From assembly GCA_001799475.1 (NCBI GenBank), contig MGTN01000150.1, positions 32,770-43,326 on the forward strand: a stretch of DNA of 10,557 bases, written 5' to 3'. The notes below the pieces were generated by a model, which saw only the letters and a list, made by a program, of their open reading frames with translations, did not search any database and was not told where the DNA came from. Of this stretch, positions 1-6,148 are shown one piece after another (position 1 is the stretch's first letter; each line of letters begins with the position of its first letter). Position numbers and translations under genes: made by a program. Origin of the DNA: Desulfovibrionales bacterium GWA2_65_9. Its GTDB lineage: Bacteria; Desulfobacterota; Desulfovibrionia; Desulfovibrionales; Desulfovibrionaceae.

Positions 1-91
1 GACCAACGAGAGCATCACCCTGCCGCCGCGCAAGGTTGTGGTCTTCCGCCTGTCCCGCAAGTTCCGCGCCGAGCTTAATCCTGAGGAATAA
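1..91 (+). CDS. HU/IHF-family DNA-binding protein, C-terminal end only
   Basis: The reading frame that starts at base 2 is open to the TAA at 89-91 and encodes 29 residues. They contain LPPRKVVVFRLSRKFRAEL, which resembles the end of HU/IHF proteins: the last beta-strand and helix, usually written as ..IPARKVVVFRPSKKLK... The family consists of small (about 90-100 residues) histone-like dimers that bend DNA; this part holds the third helix and not the DNA-contacting beta-arms. The gene begins outside the window, so HU and IHF-alpha cannot be told apart. Its last 17 bases overlap the 3' end of the convergent SPOR gene. No terminator hairpin is visible after it, so its transcript probably runs into the opposite gene. 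Confidence 0.72.
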   Translation, partial: TNESITLPPRKVVVFRLSRKFRAELNPEE

Positions 92-665
92 ACGCCTGGG
101 GCCAGTCCGGCTTGAGAGTTTCCAGGGCCTTGTGCGCAGCGGCAAGGTCCTGGAAGGGACCGGCCTGGACCCGGTACAGCGTGCCCGGCCCCTGCTCCGG
201 ACGCACCATGCGTGAATTCTCATAGCCCTTTCCCTTGAGCCAGGACACCGCCCCCAGGGCGTTCATGGCCGTGCCGAAAGCCCCGACCTGCACATAGCTC
301 TGACGCTCGGCCACTGCCGGGGCGGCCTGTCCGGCGGATGTCGTCGGCGCATTTGTCGCGTCCTTTTCCTGGCTGGCCGGGGCCGGCTCGGCCTGGGCGG
401 GCGTGGACTCGGCGGGCTTGGCTGGCGCGGCCTTGAGCTGCGCCGGTTTCGCGGCCTTGGCGGTCTTCACAGGGGCAGGCGCTGGCGCGGGCAGAGGCTG
501 GGCCTCAGCCGGGGCCTTGGTGGCGATGCGCGGCTCGTCCAGGGGGATGGGCTTGCGGGGAGAGCAACCCGTGAGGGCCGTGAGGGCGAGCAGGGCGGCC
601 AGGGCCGTCAGGGCGAACAGGGTGGCCAGTGTTCCGTGCTGTTTTTGCATGGCAGTACCGGGCAT
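75..665 (-). CDS. SPOR-domain lipoprotein
   Basis: A 196-residue protein in three parts. Residues 1-34 are a lipoprotein signal peptide: a hydrophobic Ala/Leu stretch ends in the lipobox LTGC with Cys34 as the acylation site. Residues 35-120 are a Pro/Ala/Lys-rich low-complexity linker of the kind that spans the periplasm. Residues about 122-193 are a SPOR domain (SYVQVGAFGTAMNA ... LYRVQAGPFQDLAAAHKALETL). SPOR domains bind glycan strands stripped of stem peptides at division septa, so a septal or cell-wall role is inferred. The ATG at 665 is chosen because GGAGG lies five bases upstream; a second in-frame ATG at 650 has no such site. The gene converges on the HU/IHF gene and overlaps it by 17 bases. 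The exact protein (DedD-like, RlpA-like or another) cannot be named. Confidence 0.85.
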   Translation of the reverse strand: MPGTAMQKQHGTLATLFALTALAALLALTALTGCSPRKPIPLDEPRIATKAPAEAQPLPAPAPAPVKTAKAAKPAQLKAAPAKPAESTPAQAEPAPASQEKDATNAPTTSAGQAAPAVAERQSYVQVGAFGTAMNALGAVSWLKGKGYENSRMVRPEQGPGTLYRVQAGPFQDLAAAHKALETLKPDWPQAFIPQD

Positions 666-706
666 GAGCGCCTCCGGGACGGTTTGGTCGTGGGGGCCGG
701 GTCGGC

Positions 707-747
707 CTAGACTTTGTCTAGATAGGCCAGGGAGGGACGAAAGGCAA
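707..747 (-). promoter_or_regulatory. Candidate sigma70 promoter and overlapping palindrome upstream of the SPOR gene
   Basis: Read on the minus strand, TTGCCT (742-747) is followed after exactly 17 bases by TATCTA (719-724). A perfect inverted repeat CTAGAC-TTT-GTCTAG (707-721) covers the downstream part of the -10 element and the expected start site, which is where a repressor would bind. The match to consensus is moderate (4/6 and 3/6), so the promoter is a proposal. The palindrome is seen directly; its regulator is unknown. Confidence 0.4.
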
Positions 748-766
748 GGGGCTGAGTGCTCTATGC

Positions 767-1651
767 TCAGGGGAGTTCAATGCCACTGAGGAATAGGTGT
801 GATACCTTGCGCTCGCCCAAGGCATTAACCATGAAGCTACGGGTTGCGGTTACGGTAGCCGCATCGTGTTTCATGGCTTCGATGTAATCATTAATGTCCC
901 CGTTTCTAATTGTGAAAGGAATTGGTTTTGGGCCAACTACCTCATCAAAGTAGTCTAGTCTGCCATTGTTAGATTTTCTGTTTATACTGAATATTCTACA
1001 TTTAATGTTAAGAGATTCGGGTTCTATGGTCTCGATTTCGTTTACAGAGAAGTATGTACTCTCAGTTCGTGTGAAATTGTACTCTGGCTCAATATCAGTC
1101 TCGTTGAGTTGCCTTACGTCTGTAGTTGCCTTGAATGTGTCAATTGACTTGTTGTTTATAAGTTCCGCAAGAAGCGCAATGCTTTTGAAGTTTTTCCTAA
1201 TGCTTTCATCGAGTTGGCTGCTGACGTTCATCACGCCACCGCTTTGCCCAAAGTTTGCTACTGCTCCAGGCTCAACAGTAACATTGTAAACCGCTGGTGA
1301 CTTATTTTCGTAGAAGTGCTTTGCTAATGCAACTGCAGCCTTTGCTGTTTTAATAAAAATTTCCCACGAAGATGTGCAAATCATTTTGTATGCGTAGTCG
1401 GGTATCAATGGGGTGAGCGATGCCAGCGCTCCAGAGAGATCAACAATGAATTGTGTATCTAGGGAACCTGTTTTGACGTATGAAATCTTGAGTTTTGGGC
1501 GGAGTGTTGATTTTTTAAGGGTCTGATCCGTCGCAATATCAAGGCAGTTTTTGTAGGTTGTAGAGAAGCAGGTAAGTGCCGCGAGCGTTTCATCAAGGTT
1601 TAACCCCTCAGGCGTAAACGCAGTCCCTTCTGCGAGTAAGGCTATCTTCAT
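767..1651 (-). CDS. Unrecognised AT-rich gene, probably acquired by transfer
   Basis: A 294-residue protein that I do not recognise with certainty. No signal peptide is seen. Residues 1-75 look mixed alpha/beta and include a KTGSLDTQFIVDL segment; residues 80-112 are fairly hydrophobic (PDYAYKMICTSSWEIFIKTAKAAVALAKHF) and could be a buried helix or a weak membrane segment. Residues 213-293 look like a small beta-barrel domain that ends in VSHLFLSGIELP. This general layout (N-terminal KxGS strand, central helix, C-terminal beta domain) recalls hypothetical proteins found in mobile and defence loci, but that is only an impression. AAGGAG nine bases before the ATG supports the start. Base composition is the striking feature: positions 961-1020 have 17 G+C of 60, against about two thirds in the neighbours, and AT-ending codons are common. 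This indicates recent transfer. Confidence 0.75.
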   Translation of the reverse strand: MKIALLAEGTAFTPEGLNLDETLAALTCFSTTYKNCLDIATDQTLKKSTLRPKLKISYVKTGSLDTQFIVDLSGALASLTPLIPDYAYKMICTSSWEIFIKTAKAAVALAKHFYENKSPAVYNVTVEPGAVANFGQSGGVMNVSSQLDESIRKNFKSIALLAELINNKSIDTFKATTDVRQLNETDIEPEYNFTRTESTYFSVNEIETIEPESLNIKCRIFSINRKSNNGRLDYFDEVVGPKPIPFTIRNGDINDYIEAMKHDAATVTATRSFMVNALGERKVSHLFLSGIELP

Positions 1652-1711
1652 GCTGAGGGTCTCCTTTGATGTCGATTCTATACGTGTATCCTATGGCACC
1701 GTTAGCTGCAA

Positions 1712-1722
1712 ATCACTGTGAT
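1712..1722. repeat. Small palindrome ATCAC-T-GTGAT upstream of the AT-rich gene
   Basis: The 93 bases between the terminator (ending 1746) and the ATG at 1651 hold a perfect 5-1-5 inverted repeat about 60 bases before the start codon. It may be an operator of the AT-rich gene. No convincing -35/-10 pair was found in this stretch, so the promoter of the gene remains unplaced. Confidence 0.25.
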
Positions 1723-1745
1723 GGCAATACCCCAACAACACAAAG

Positions 1746-1778
1746 AAAAAAGGCGCCCGGTCTTTTCGACCGGACGCC
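1746..1778 (-). terminator. Rho-independent terminator of the LysM/protease unit
   Basis: On the minus strand, GGCGTCCGGTC pairs with GACCGGGCGCC (11 base pairs, one of them G-U) around a GAAAA loop and is followed at once by six T. It lies 28 bases downstream of the LysM stop codon and directly before the AT-rich gene. It should end the LysM transcript and any read-through from the protease operon, and so insulate the AT-rich gene. Confidence 0.9.
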
Positions 1779-1806
1779 TCGTCCTCTACCAATTGGGGGC
1801 GGCTTT

Positions 1807-2277
1807 CTAGAAGCCGTAGCCCAGTGCTTCGCGCAGGTCAGCCGGGAGATTGGCGCTGGCCTCGGGAGCGGACTTCTTCTTGGACTTGCCGGCCTTGTGG
1901 CGGGCAGCCTTGACGTCGTCCAGGGCGAAGGCGCGCGGGATCTCGAAGTTCTGACCGGGGTAGATCAGGTTGGCGTTCTTGATCTTGCTGCGGTTGGCCT
2001 TGAAGATCAGGGGCCACATGAAGGGATCGTTGTAGATCTGCTTGAACTCGGAGATCCACCACAGGCAGTTGCCCTTCACGACAGTGTACGAGGTCGGCAG
2101 CTTGGCATAGTCAGCCTCGTAGATCTGGCGGGGGGACATGGGGGCCGGGGCGATTTCGCGGGACTCGACCACAGGGGCCGGAGCAGGCGCGGGGGCCGGG
2201 GCCGGTTCAACCTTCTTGGCACAGCCAAGGGCAAAAACCACACAACAGGCGACAGTAAGCAACATGAGTTTTTTCAT
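1807..2277 (-). CDS. LysM-domain lipoprotein
   Basis: A 156-residue protein. Residues 1-19 form a lipoprotein signal peptide with lipobox ALGC and Cys19. Residues 24-35 are a Pro-Ala repeat linker, and residues about 63-114 are one LysM domain (YTVVKGNCLWWISE ... NLIYPGQNFEIP). A Lys-rich tail follows. LysM modules bind the GlcNAc-containing glycan of peptidoglycan, so the protein is expected to be anchored in a membrane and to hold on to the cell wall; no catalytic domain is present. The ATG at 2277 is chosen because it begins the signal peptide and has GGAGGAGGG about nine bases upstream; longer readings of the frame run into the upstream gene in a different frame. It has its own promoter just behind the stop codon of the upstream gene and a strong terminator. 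Confidence 0.88.
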   Translation of the reverse strand: MKKLMLLTVACCVVFALGCAKKVEPAPAPAPAPAPVVESREIAPAPMSPRQIYEADYAKLPTSYTVVKGNCLWWISEFKQIYNDPFMWPLIFKANRSKIKNANLIYPGQNFEIPRAFALDDVKAARHKAGKSKKKSAPEASANLPADLREALGYGF

Positions 2278-2307
2278 AAGATTTTCCCTCCTCCGGTTGG
2301 GAATTGA

Positions 2308-2336
2308 AAGATATTCCTGGCGCTTTAGCGTGTCAA
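2308..2336 (-). promoter_or_regulatory. Sigma70-type promoter for the LysM lipoprotein gene
   Basis: On the minus strand a consensus -35 TTGACA (2331-2336) and a -10 TATCTT (2308-2313) are separated by exactly 17 bases. The promoter begins three bases after the stop codon of the upstream helical-protein gene. The spacer contains the perfect 10-base palindrome CGCTTTAGCG (2321-2330; CGCTAAAGCG on the minus strand), which could be an operator. The transcript would start near 2301 and carry a leader of about 24 bases. Confidence 0.7.
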
Positions 2337-2338
2337 GC

Positions 2339-3109
2339 TTAAGGTGCCATCCTTGCGCTCCAATTATCCAAAATTTTTTTCTCCTGCAGGACCAGGCGGT
2401 CCGTGGCGTTGATGGCAAAGGCGTTCTGCACGGCCTGGGAGGCCTCGGCCACCCAGCCGCCCAGGCGCAGGCTCTGGGCCGCCAGGATGTACATGCGCTC
2501 CGGGTGGTCGCCGTAGACACTGTTCAGCAACAGGTTGTAATCGCTGCCGAAAACCTCGCGCACCAGAGCATTTTGGGAGAACAGGTAGCGCGCCAAAAGC
2601 GCGTTCTCGCGGTGCCGGGCCAGGTAGATGGGCAACAGCCTGCGGCACTGGGACATGATGAAGCGGATGCGCTCGATCTCGCGGCGCATGCTTTCTTCGG
2701 TCTGCTTGAGCACCTGGAAAAGTTCCTCCACCACCACGCGTTCGTTCTCGGGCAGGTCGCGGCCGCGCAGGGCCAGAAACCACGGGGCGTAGGTCAGGGC
2801 CTGGTAGGAGTCCTCCTTGAGCTTGATGGTCTCGTGGAAGATGTAGCCCAGGCCCCAGTCCAGGAACTGCCCGGTGAGCGAGGTCTCGGGGTCGTTGCGG
2901 AAGACGTGGTGGGCGGTGTCCTTCATGCGCCAGAGCAGTCCCTTGTCCATCTCCTGGCCCACCAGGTCGCGCAGGGTGGTAAAGGTCACCGCGCCCTCGC
3001 GGTCAAAGGAGGCGAACTGTTCCTCCAGGGACTTGCAGGCCATGCAGAAGGTGCGGAACATGTCGCGCACGAACTCCGGCAGTTTCGCCCGGATCCAGGA
3101 TTTGGACAT
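2339..3109 (-). CDS. Unrecognised helical protein coupled to the Lon-like protease
   Basis: A 256-residue soluble protein, apparently all alpha-helical, with no signal peptide or membrane segment. I do not recognise the family. Visible features are a CMAC (CxxC) pair at residues 22-25, a His pair at 67-68 (DTAHHVF), a conserved-looking core LTGQFLDWGLGYIFHETIKL (79-98), a likely coiled-coil stretch at about 122-158 and a C-terminal part (about 188-250) that looks like a helical hairpin repeat. Its ATG lies three bases after the stop of the protease gene, and the strong site AGGAGGT sits inside the last codons of that gene, so translation is probably coupled. This suggests a partner, adaptor or regulated substrate of the protease; that is inference from position only. 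Confidence 0.8.
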   Translation of the reverse strand: MSKSWIRAKLPEFVRDMFRTFCMACKSLEEQFASFDREGAVTFTTLRDLVGQEMDKGLLWRMKDTAHHVFRNDPETSLTGQFLDWGLGYIFHETIKLKEDSYQALTYAPWFLALRGRDLPENERVVVEELFQVLKQTEESMRREIERIRFIMSQCRRLLPIYLARHRENALLARYLFSQNALVREVFGSDYNLLLNSVYGDHPERMYILAAQSLRLGGWVAEASQAVQNAFAINATDRLVLQEKKILDNWSARMAP

Positions 3110-3112
3110 GGG

Positions 3113-5608
3113 CTAGCACCTCCTCTTGCGGGGGTATTCGGCGCTGGCGGCCAGCCGCGTGAGTTCGGCCAGGCGCGCGTCCACCATCTGATAGAGGGAG
3201 CCGGGCGGGTAGCGCCCGTCCTTGCGGCGCGCCCCGGCGGGTCTGCCGGTCAGGATGGTCATGGCCTGTTCGATGGTGGCCACGGGATACAGGTGGAAGC
3301 GCCCTGCGGCCACAGCCTCCACGACCTCGTCCTTGAGCATCAGGTGCACGGCGTTGTCCGCCGGGAAGAGCACGCCCTGGCTGCCGGTCAGCCCGCGCCT
3401 GCGGCAGACCTCGAAAAAGCCCTCGACCTTGCGGCTGACCCCGCCCACGGCCATGATGGCCCCGGATTGGCTGACCGCGCCGGTGAAGGCCAGAGAGAGA
3501 TCGATGGGCGCGCCGGACAGGGCGGAGAGCAGGGCGGCCAGCTCCGCGCCCGAGGCCGAGTCGCCCTCGACCCCGGCGTAGTTCTGCTCGAAGCACAGGC
3601 TGCCGGTGAGCACGATGGGCTTGTCCTGGGCGAACAGGCGCACCAGGTAGCTCTTGATGATCATCATGCCCTTGGTGTGGATGGGGCCGCCCAGCTGGGC
3701 CTCGCGCTCCAGGTCCAGGATGCCGCCGTGGCCCACGCCGACCGTGCAGGAGATCTGGTGCGGCAGGCCGAACTCGTAGTCGCCAAAAAGCGTCACCGAG
3801 AGGCCGTTGGCGCGGCCCACGGCGGTTCCGCCCGTGGCCACCTTGATGATCTCGCGGTCGTAGTCGGCCATGAACTCTTCCTCGAAGAGGTTGGCCCGGA
3901 AGTCGTGGTCGGCCACGGCGCGGGCCAGGTCCCTGGCCTCCACCAGCGCGCGGCCGTCCATGCGGGCCAGGGCCGCGGCCTCGATCATGCGCGCTCGCAC
4001 CTGGGTGAAGGACAACGACAGGCGCTTCTGGTCCTCGGCCAGGCGGCTGGCGTGGTCCACCAGCCCGGCCAGGGCTTCGCGGCTGAAGGGCGGCAGCCCG
4101 GCCTTGTCGATGATGCCGCAGAGGGACGAGAGGAAGTGGCGGATGCCCCCGGCCGTGCGCATGGCCGTGCCCTGCAGGTGGGCCTTGAGCTTGAAGTGCT
4201 TGCGGAAACGGTCGTCGGCGCTGAGCATGGCCTCGTAGGCCTCGTCCGAGCCCACCAGGATGATGCGCAGGGAGAGCGGGATCGGCTCGGGCTCGATGGT
4301 GCGCACGCGCACCTGCTCGGAATCGCCCGGATCTTCCATGCGCAGCTTGCCCAGGCGCAGGGCGCGCAGCAGGCCTTCCCAGGAGCCCTGGTTGCCCATG
4401 AGGTCCTCGACGTTCAGGATGAGGAACCCGCCGTTGGCGCGGTGCAGGCTGCCTGCGCGCACCAGGGTGAAGTCGGTGTAGAACGCGCCCAGCTCGCTCT
4501 CGCGCTCGATGCTGCCCAGGAGGTTGAAGGCCGTGGGGTGGTCCTCGATGATGACCGGCGCGCCGTCCTTGGTCTGGAAGCTCTTGCCGTTGTCCACGAA
4601 GAGGTTCACCTCGTGGCGGTAGTTGGGGTCGTCGGCTGCGGCGTGGGCCTGGGCGTGCGGCTCCTGGTGCGGGCCGGGGGGCGGGGAGCCGGGCCCGGGC
4701 AGGGGCGCGGCATCGGCCGCGTCGCGCGGGAGGTAGGCATCCACGTTGTCCAGGATGTCCTTTTCCACGGCGGCCATGTGCTCCATGAGGCGCTGGTTCT
4801 GGGCGAAGTCGCGGCGCAGGGGGCCCAGGTGCTCGGTCAGGGCCGCCTGGGCGATCTCGCGGTGCAGCTTGAGCTCGCCCTGGCGGAAGCCCTGCTCGCT
4901 CTGGGTGAGCTTGCGCAGGAAGATGCCGATCTCCTGGAGCAGGTGCTCGCCCTTGCTCTTGAGCATCTTGCGCCGGGCCGGGGCCAGACGCCCGTATTCG
5001 TCGTCGCCCATGACCTTGCCGCCGACCATGGGCATGATGGTCAGGGCGCCGGAGTCGTCCATGTCCAGGGCAAAGCCCTTGCCGCGCGCGGTGGCTTCCA
5101 TCTTGCTGAAGATGCTGTCGCGCTTGGCCGAGAAGCGCTTGAAAAGGGTCTCGTGCTTGCGGCGGTATGCCTCCTGGTCGAAGCGCGCGGCGATGGCGGC
5201 GCGCACGTCGGCCAGGGCCTTGGCCAGGCCGACCTTGAACACGCGGCCCTGGCCTGCGGGCAGGCTGACCGCCAGCGGCCGGTCCGGGTCGTCGAAATTG
5301 TGCAGGTACAGCCAGTCCGGCGGCACGGGGCGCTTGGCGGCCTCCGGGGCCAGGAACTGGCGCACGAAATGGGTGCGGCCGTGGCCGGGTTCGCCCGCGA
5401 GAAAGACGTTGTACTCGTTGCCGGGAATCTCAAGGGCCATGCGCAGGGCCTGCATGGCGCGGGGCTGGAACGTGGTCTCCCCGCTCTTGCGGGCGACGCC
5501 CCGGCTGTCCGCAGGGCGGATGCTGGCCGGGTCCAGCCGGTTGCGGAGTTTTTCCGGCGGCAGGGGCCGGGCGGTGCGGCGGGGAGTCGGATCTTTCTTG
5601 TCGGTCAT
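3113..5608 (-). CDS. Lon-like ATP-dependent protease (AAA_32 plus Lon S16 protease domain)
   Basis: An 831-residue protein. Residues about 15-90 begin the ATPase module with a Walker A-like loop GEPGHGRT (72-79), in which Arg78 stands where Lys is usual. Residues about 143-295 are a helical, charged, coiled-coil-like insertion, followed by a Pro/His/Ala-rich linker (about 294-329). GGFLILNVEDL (393-403) is the Walker B-like strand and lacks the usual DE ending. Residues about 590-785 are the S16 protease domain, with EGDSASGAE holding Ser684 and SRKVEGFF holding Lys727. The Ser-Lys distance of 43 is the same as in E. coli Lon (S679/K722), so the dyad is intact. The family degrades misfolded and regulatory proteins in the cytoplasm. 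The ATG at 5608 (MTDKKDP...) is preferred over one at 5749, because a promoter candidate lies between them and the extra residues look noncoding, although the ribosome site at 5608 is weak. Confidence 0.88.
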   Translation of the reverse strand: MTDKKDPTPRRTARPLPPEKLRNRLDPASIRPADSRGVARKSGETTFQPRAMQALRMALEIPGNEYNVFLAGEPGHGRTHFVRQFLAPEAAKRPVPPDWLYLHNFDDPDRPLAVSLPAGQGRVFKVGLAKALADVRAAIAARFDQEAYRRKHETLFKRFSAKRDSIFSKMEATARGKGFALDMDDSGALTIMPMVGGKVMGDDEYGRLAPARRKMLKSKGEHLLQEIGIFLRKLTQSEQGFRQGELKLHREIAQAALTEHLGPLRRDFAQNQRLMEHMAAVEKDILDNVDAYLPRDAADAAPLPGPGSPPPGPHQEPHAQAHAAADDPNYRHEVNLFVDNGKSFQTKDGAPVIIEDHPTAFNLLGSIERESELGAFYTDFTLVRAGSLHRANGGFLILNVEDLMGNQGSWEGLLRALRLGKLRMEDPGDSEQVRVRTIEPEPIPLSLRIILVGSDEAYEAMLSADDRFRKHFKLKAHLQGTAMRTAGGIRHFLSSLCGIIDKAGLPPFSREALAGLVDHASRLAEDQKRLSLSFTQVRARMIEAAALARMDGRALVEARDLARAVADHDFRANLFEEEFMADYDREIIKVATGGTAVGRANGLSVTLFGDYEFGLPHQISCTVGVGHGGILDLEREAQLGGPIHTKGMMIIKSYLVRLFAQDKPIVLTGSLCFEQNYAGVEGDSASGAELAALLSALSGAPIDLSLAFTGAVSQSGAIMAVGGVSRKVEGFFEVCRRRGLTGSQGVLFPADNAVHLMLKDEVVEAVAAGRFHLYPVATIEQAMTILTGRPAGARRKDGRYPPGSLYQMVDARLAELTRLAASAEYPRKRRC

Positions 5609-5653
5609 GTGCAGTCCAGTGTAAGGTTTCAGGCACGAGCGCGTGCAGGATGG

Positions 5654-5682
5654 AATGTACGTGCTTCCGCCCCGAATGTCAC
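5654..5682 (-). promoter_or_regulatory. Sigma70-type promoter for the Lon-like protease operon
   Basis: On the minus strand GTGACA (5677-5682) and TACATT (5654-5659) are spaced by exactly 17 bases (5/6 and 4/6 matches). The transcript would start near 5647 and have a leader of about 39 bases. The leader opens with a short inverted repeat GCACG-CGCT-CGTGC (5633-5646). No CIRCE element or heat-shock promoter was recognised. Confidence 0.55.
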
Positions 5683-5748
5683 TAGAGACGCGGCCGCGCT
5701 TCGGAGCGTGAAAATCGGAAAAAAGGTTCACCTCATGGCGCAACCTCA

Positions 5749-5777
5749 TTGACTGGCAGGGAGGCTTGTGCTAGGTG
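5749..5777 (+). promoter_or_regulatory. Weak candidate promoter for the F0 ATP synthase operon
   Basis: TTGACT (5749-5754, 5/6) is followed after 17 bases by TAGGTG (5772-5777), which keeps only the first two bases of a -10 element. It is the best pair seen in the 234-base divergent region. If it is real, the leader to the start codon at 5843 is about 60 bases. No Rex operator was found here. Confidence 0.33.
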
Positions 5778-5842
5778 TTCCTCCTTGTGAAGAAATGAAC
5801 GTCCGGCCTGGCGACCGGCGCGACGGCCGCTCCGGAGTAATG

Positions 5843-6148
5843 ATGTTCTTTTTCAAGCGGGACAAGCCCTCTGAGGCGATGGTGCTCTTCGGCAACGTTG
5901 CCACCATCGGGATGCAGCTCGTGGTCGCAACCTTCATCGGGTTGGCCATGGGCTACTATCTTGATGAATGGCTCGGCACCAAGCCCTGGATGCTCATCAT
6001 CTTTCTGTTGCTGGGGATCATCACGGGCTTTCGCGATGTGTACCGCGAGGCCATGCGGCTCCAGCGGGGCGCGGATGAGCAGAGCGCCGGTCCGTCCGGT
6101 CCGGGTTCTGATGGCGCCAAGGGCGGCCCTGGCCGCCAGGGGAAATGA
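5843..6148 (+). CDS. AtpZ/AtpI-family F0 accessory membrane protein
   Basis: A 101-residue protein with a short basic N-terminus (FFFKRDK), two transmembrane segments (about 17-40 and 48-63) and a Gly/Ser-rich hydrophilic tail. The stretch GLAMGYYLDEWLGTKPW between the helices, followed by GIITGFRDVYRE, is the signature of the small two-helix proteins at the head of many atp operons (Pfam ATPase_gene1). Members are thought to help c-ring assembly or to bring Mg2+ to the enzyme; the role is not settled. Two ATG codons are adjacent (5840, 5843). GGAG is only two bases before the first and five before the second, so 5843 is chosen. Longer in-frame starts at 5768 and 5795 add non-conserved residues. 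Its stop overlaps the next start. Confidence 0.8.
   Translation: MFFFKRDKPSEAMVLFGNVATIGMQLVVATFIGLAMGYYLDEWLGTKPWMLIIFLLLGIITGFRDVYREAMRLQRGADEQSAGPSGPGSDGAKGGPGRQGK

Noticed and set aside
81..795. Ten-base direct repeat CTGAGGAATA at 81-90 and 786-795
   Set aside because: Too short to indicate a duplication or attachment site, with no similarity in the flanks.
763..1659. Near-direct repeats ATGCTCAGGG (763-772) and ATGCTGAGGG (1650-1659) at both ends of the AT-rich gene
   Set aside because: Ten bases with one mismatch are expected by chance; both copies overlap coding ends, and no recombinase or terminal inverted repeats are present.
5724..5740. A 17-base near-repeat (16 of 17 identical) of bases 4604-4620 inside the protease gene
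   Set aside because: One such match in about 10 kb of skewed base composition is compatible with chance, and no larger duplication surrounds it.
5609..5749. N-terminal extension of the protease to an ATG at 5749
   Set aside because: No ribosome site precedes it, the 47 extra residues look noncoding, and a promoter candidate for the gene lies inside the stretch.
2138..5752. A 1204-codon plus-strand open frame opposite the Lon-like protease and its neighbours
   Set aside because: It crosses several real minus-strand genes, its translation is repetitive Gly/Ala/His/Val without any recognisable domain, and such frames arise on the antisense strand of GC-rich genes.
5768..5842. Longer starts for the AtpZ/AtpI-like gene at 5768 or 5795
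   Set aside because: The extra residues are not typical of the family, and the GGAG site fits the ATG at 5843 best.
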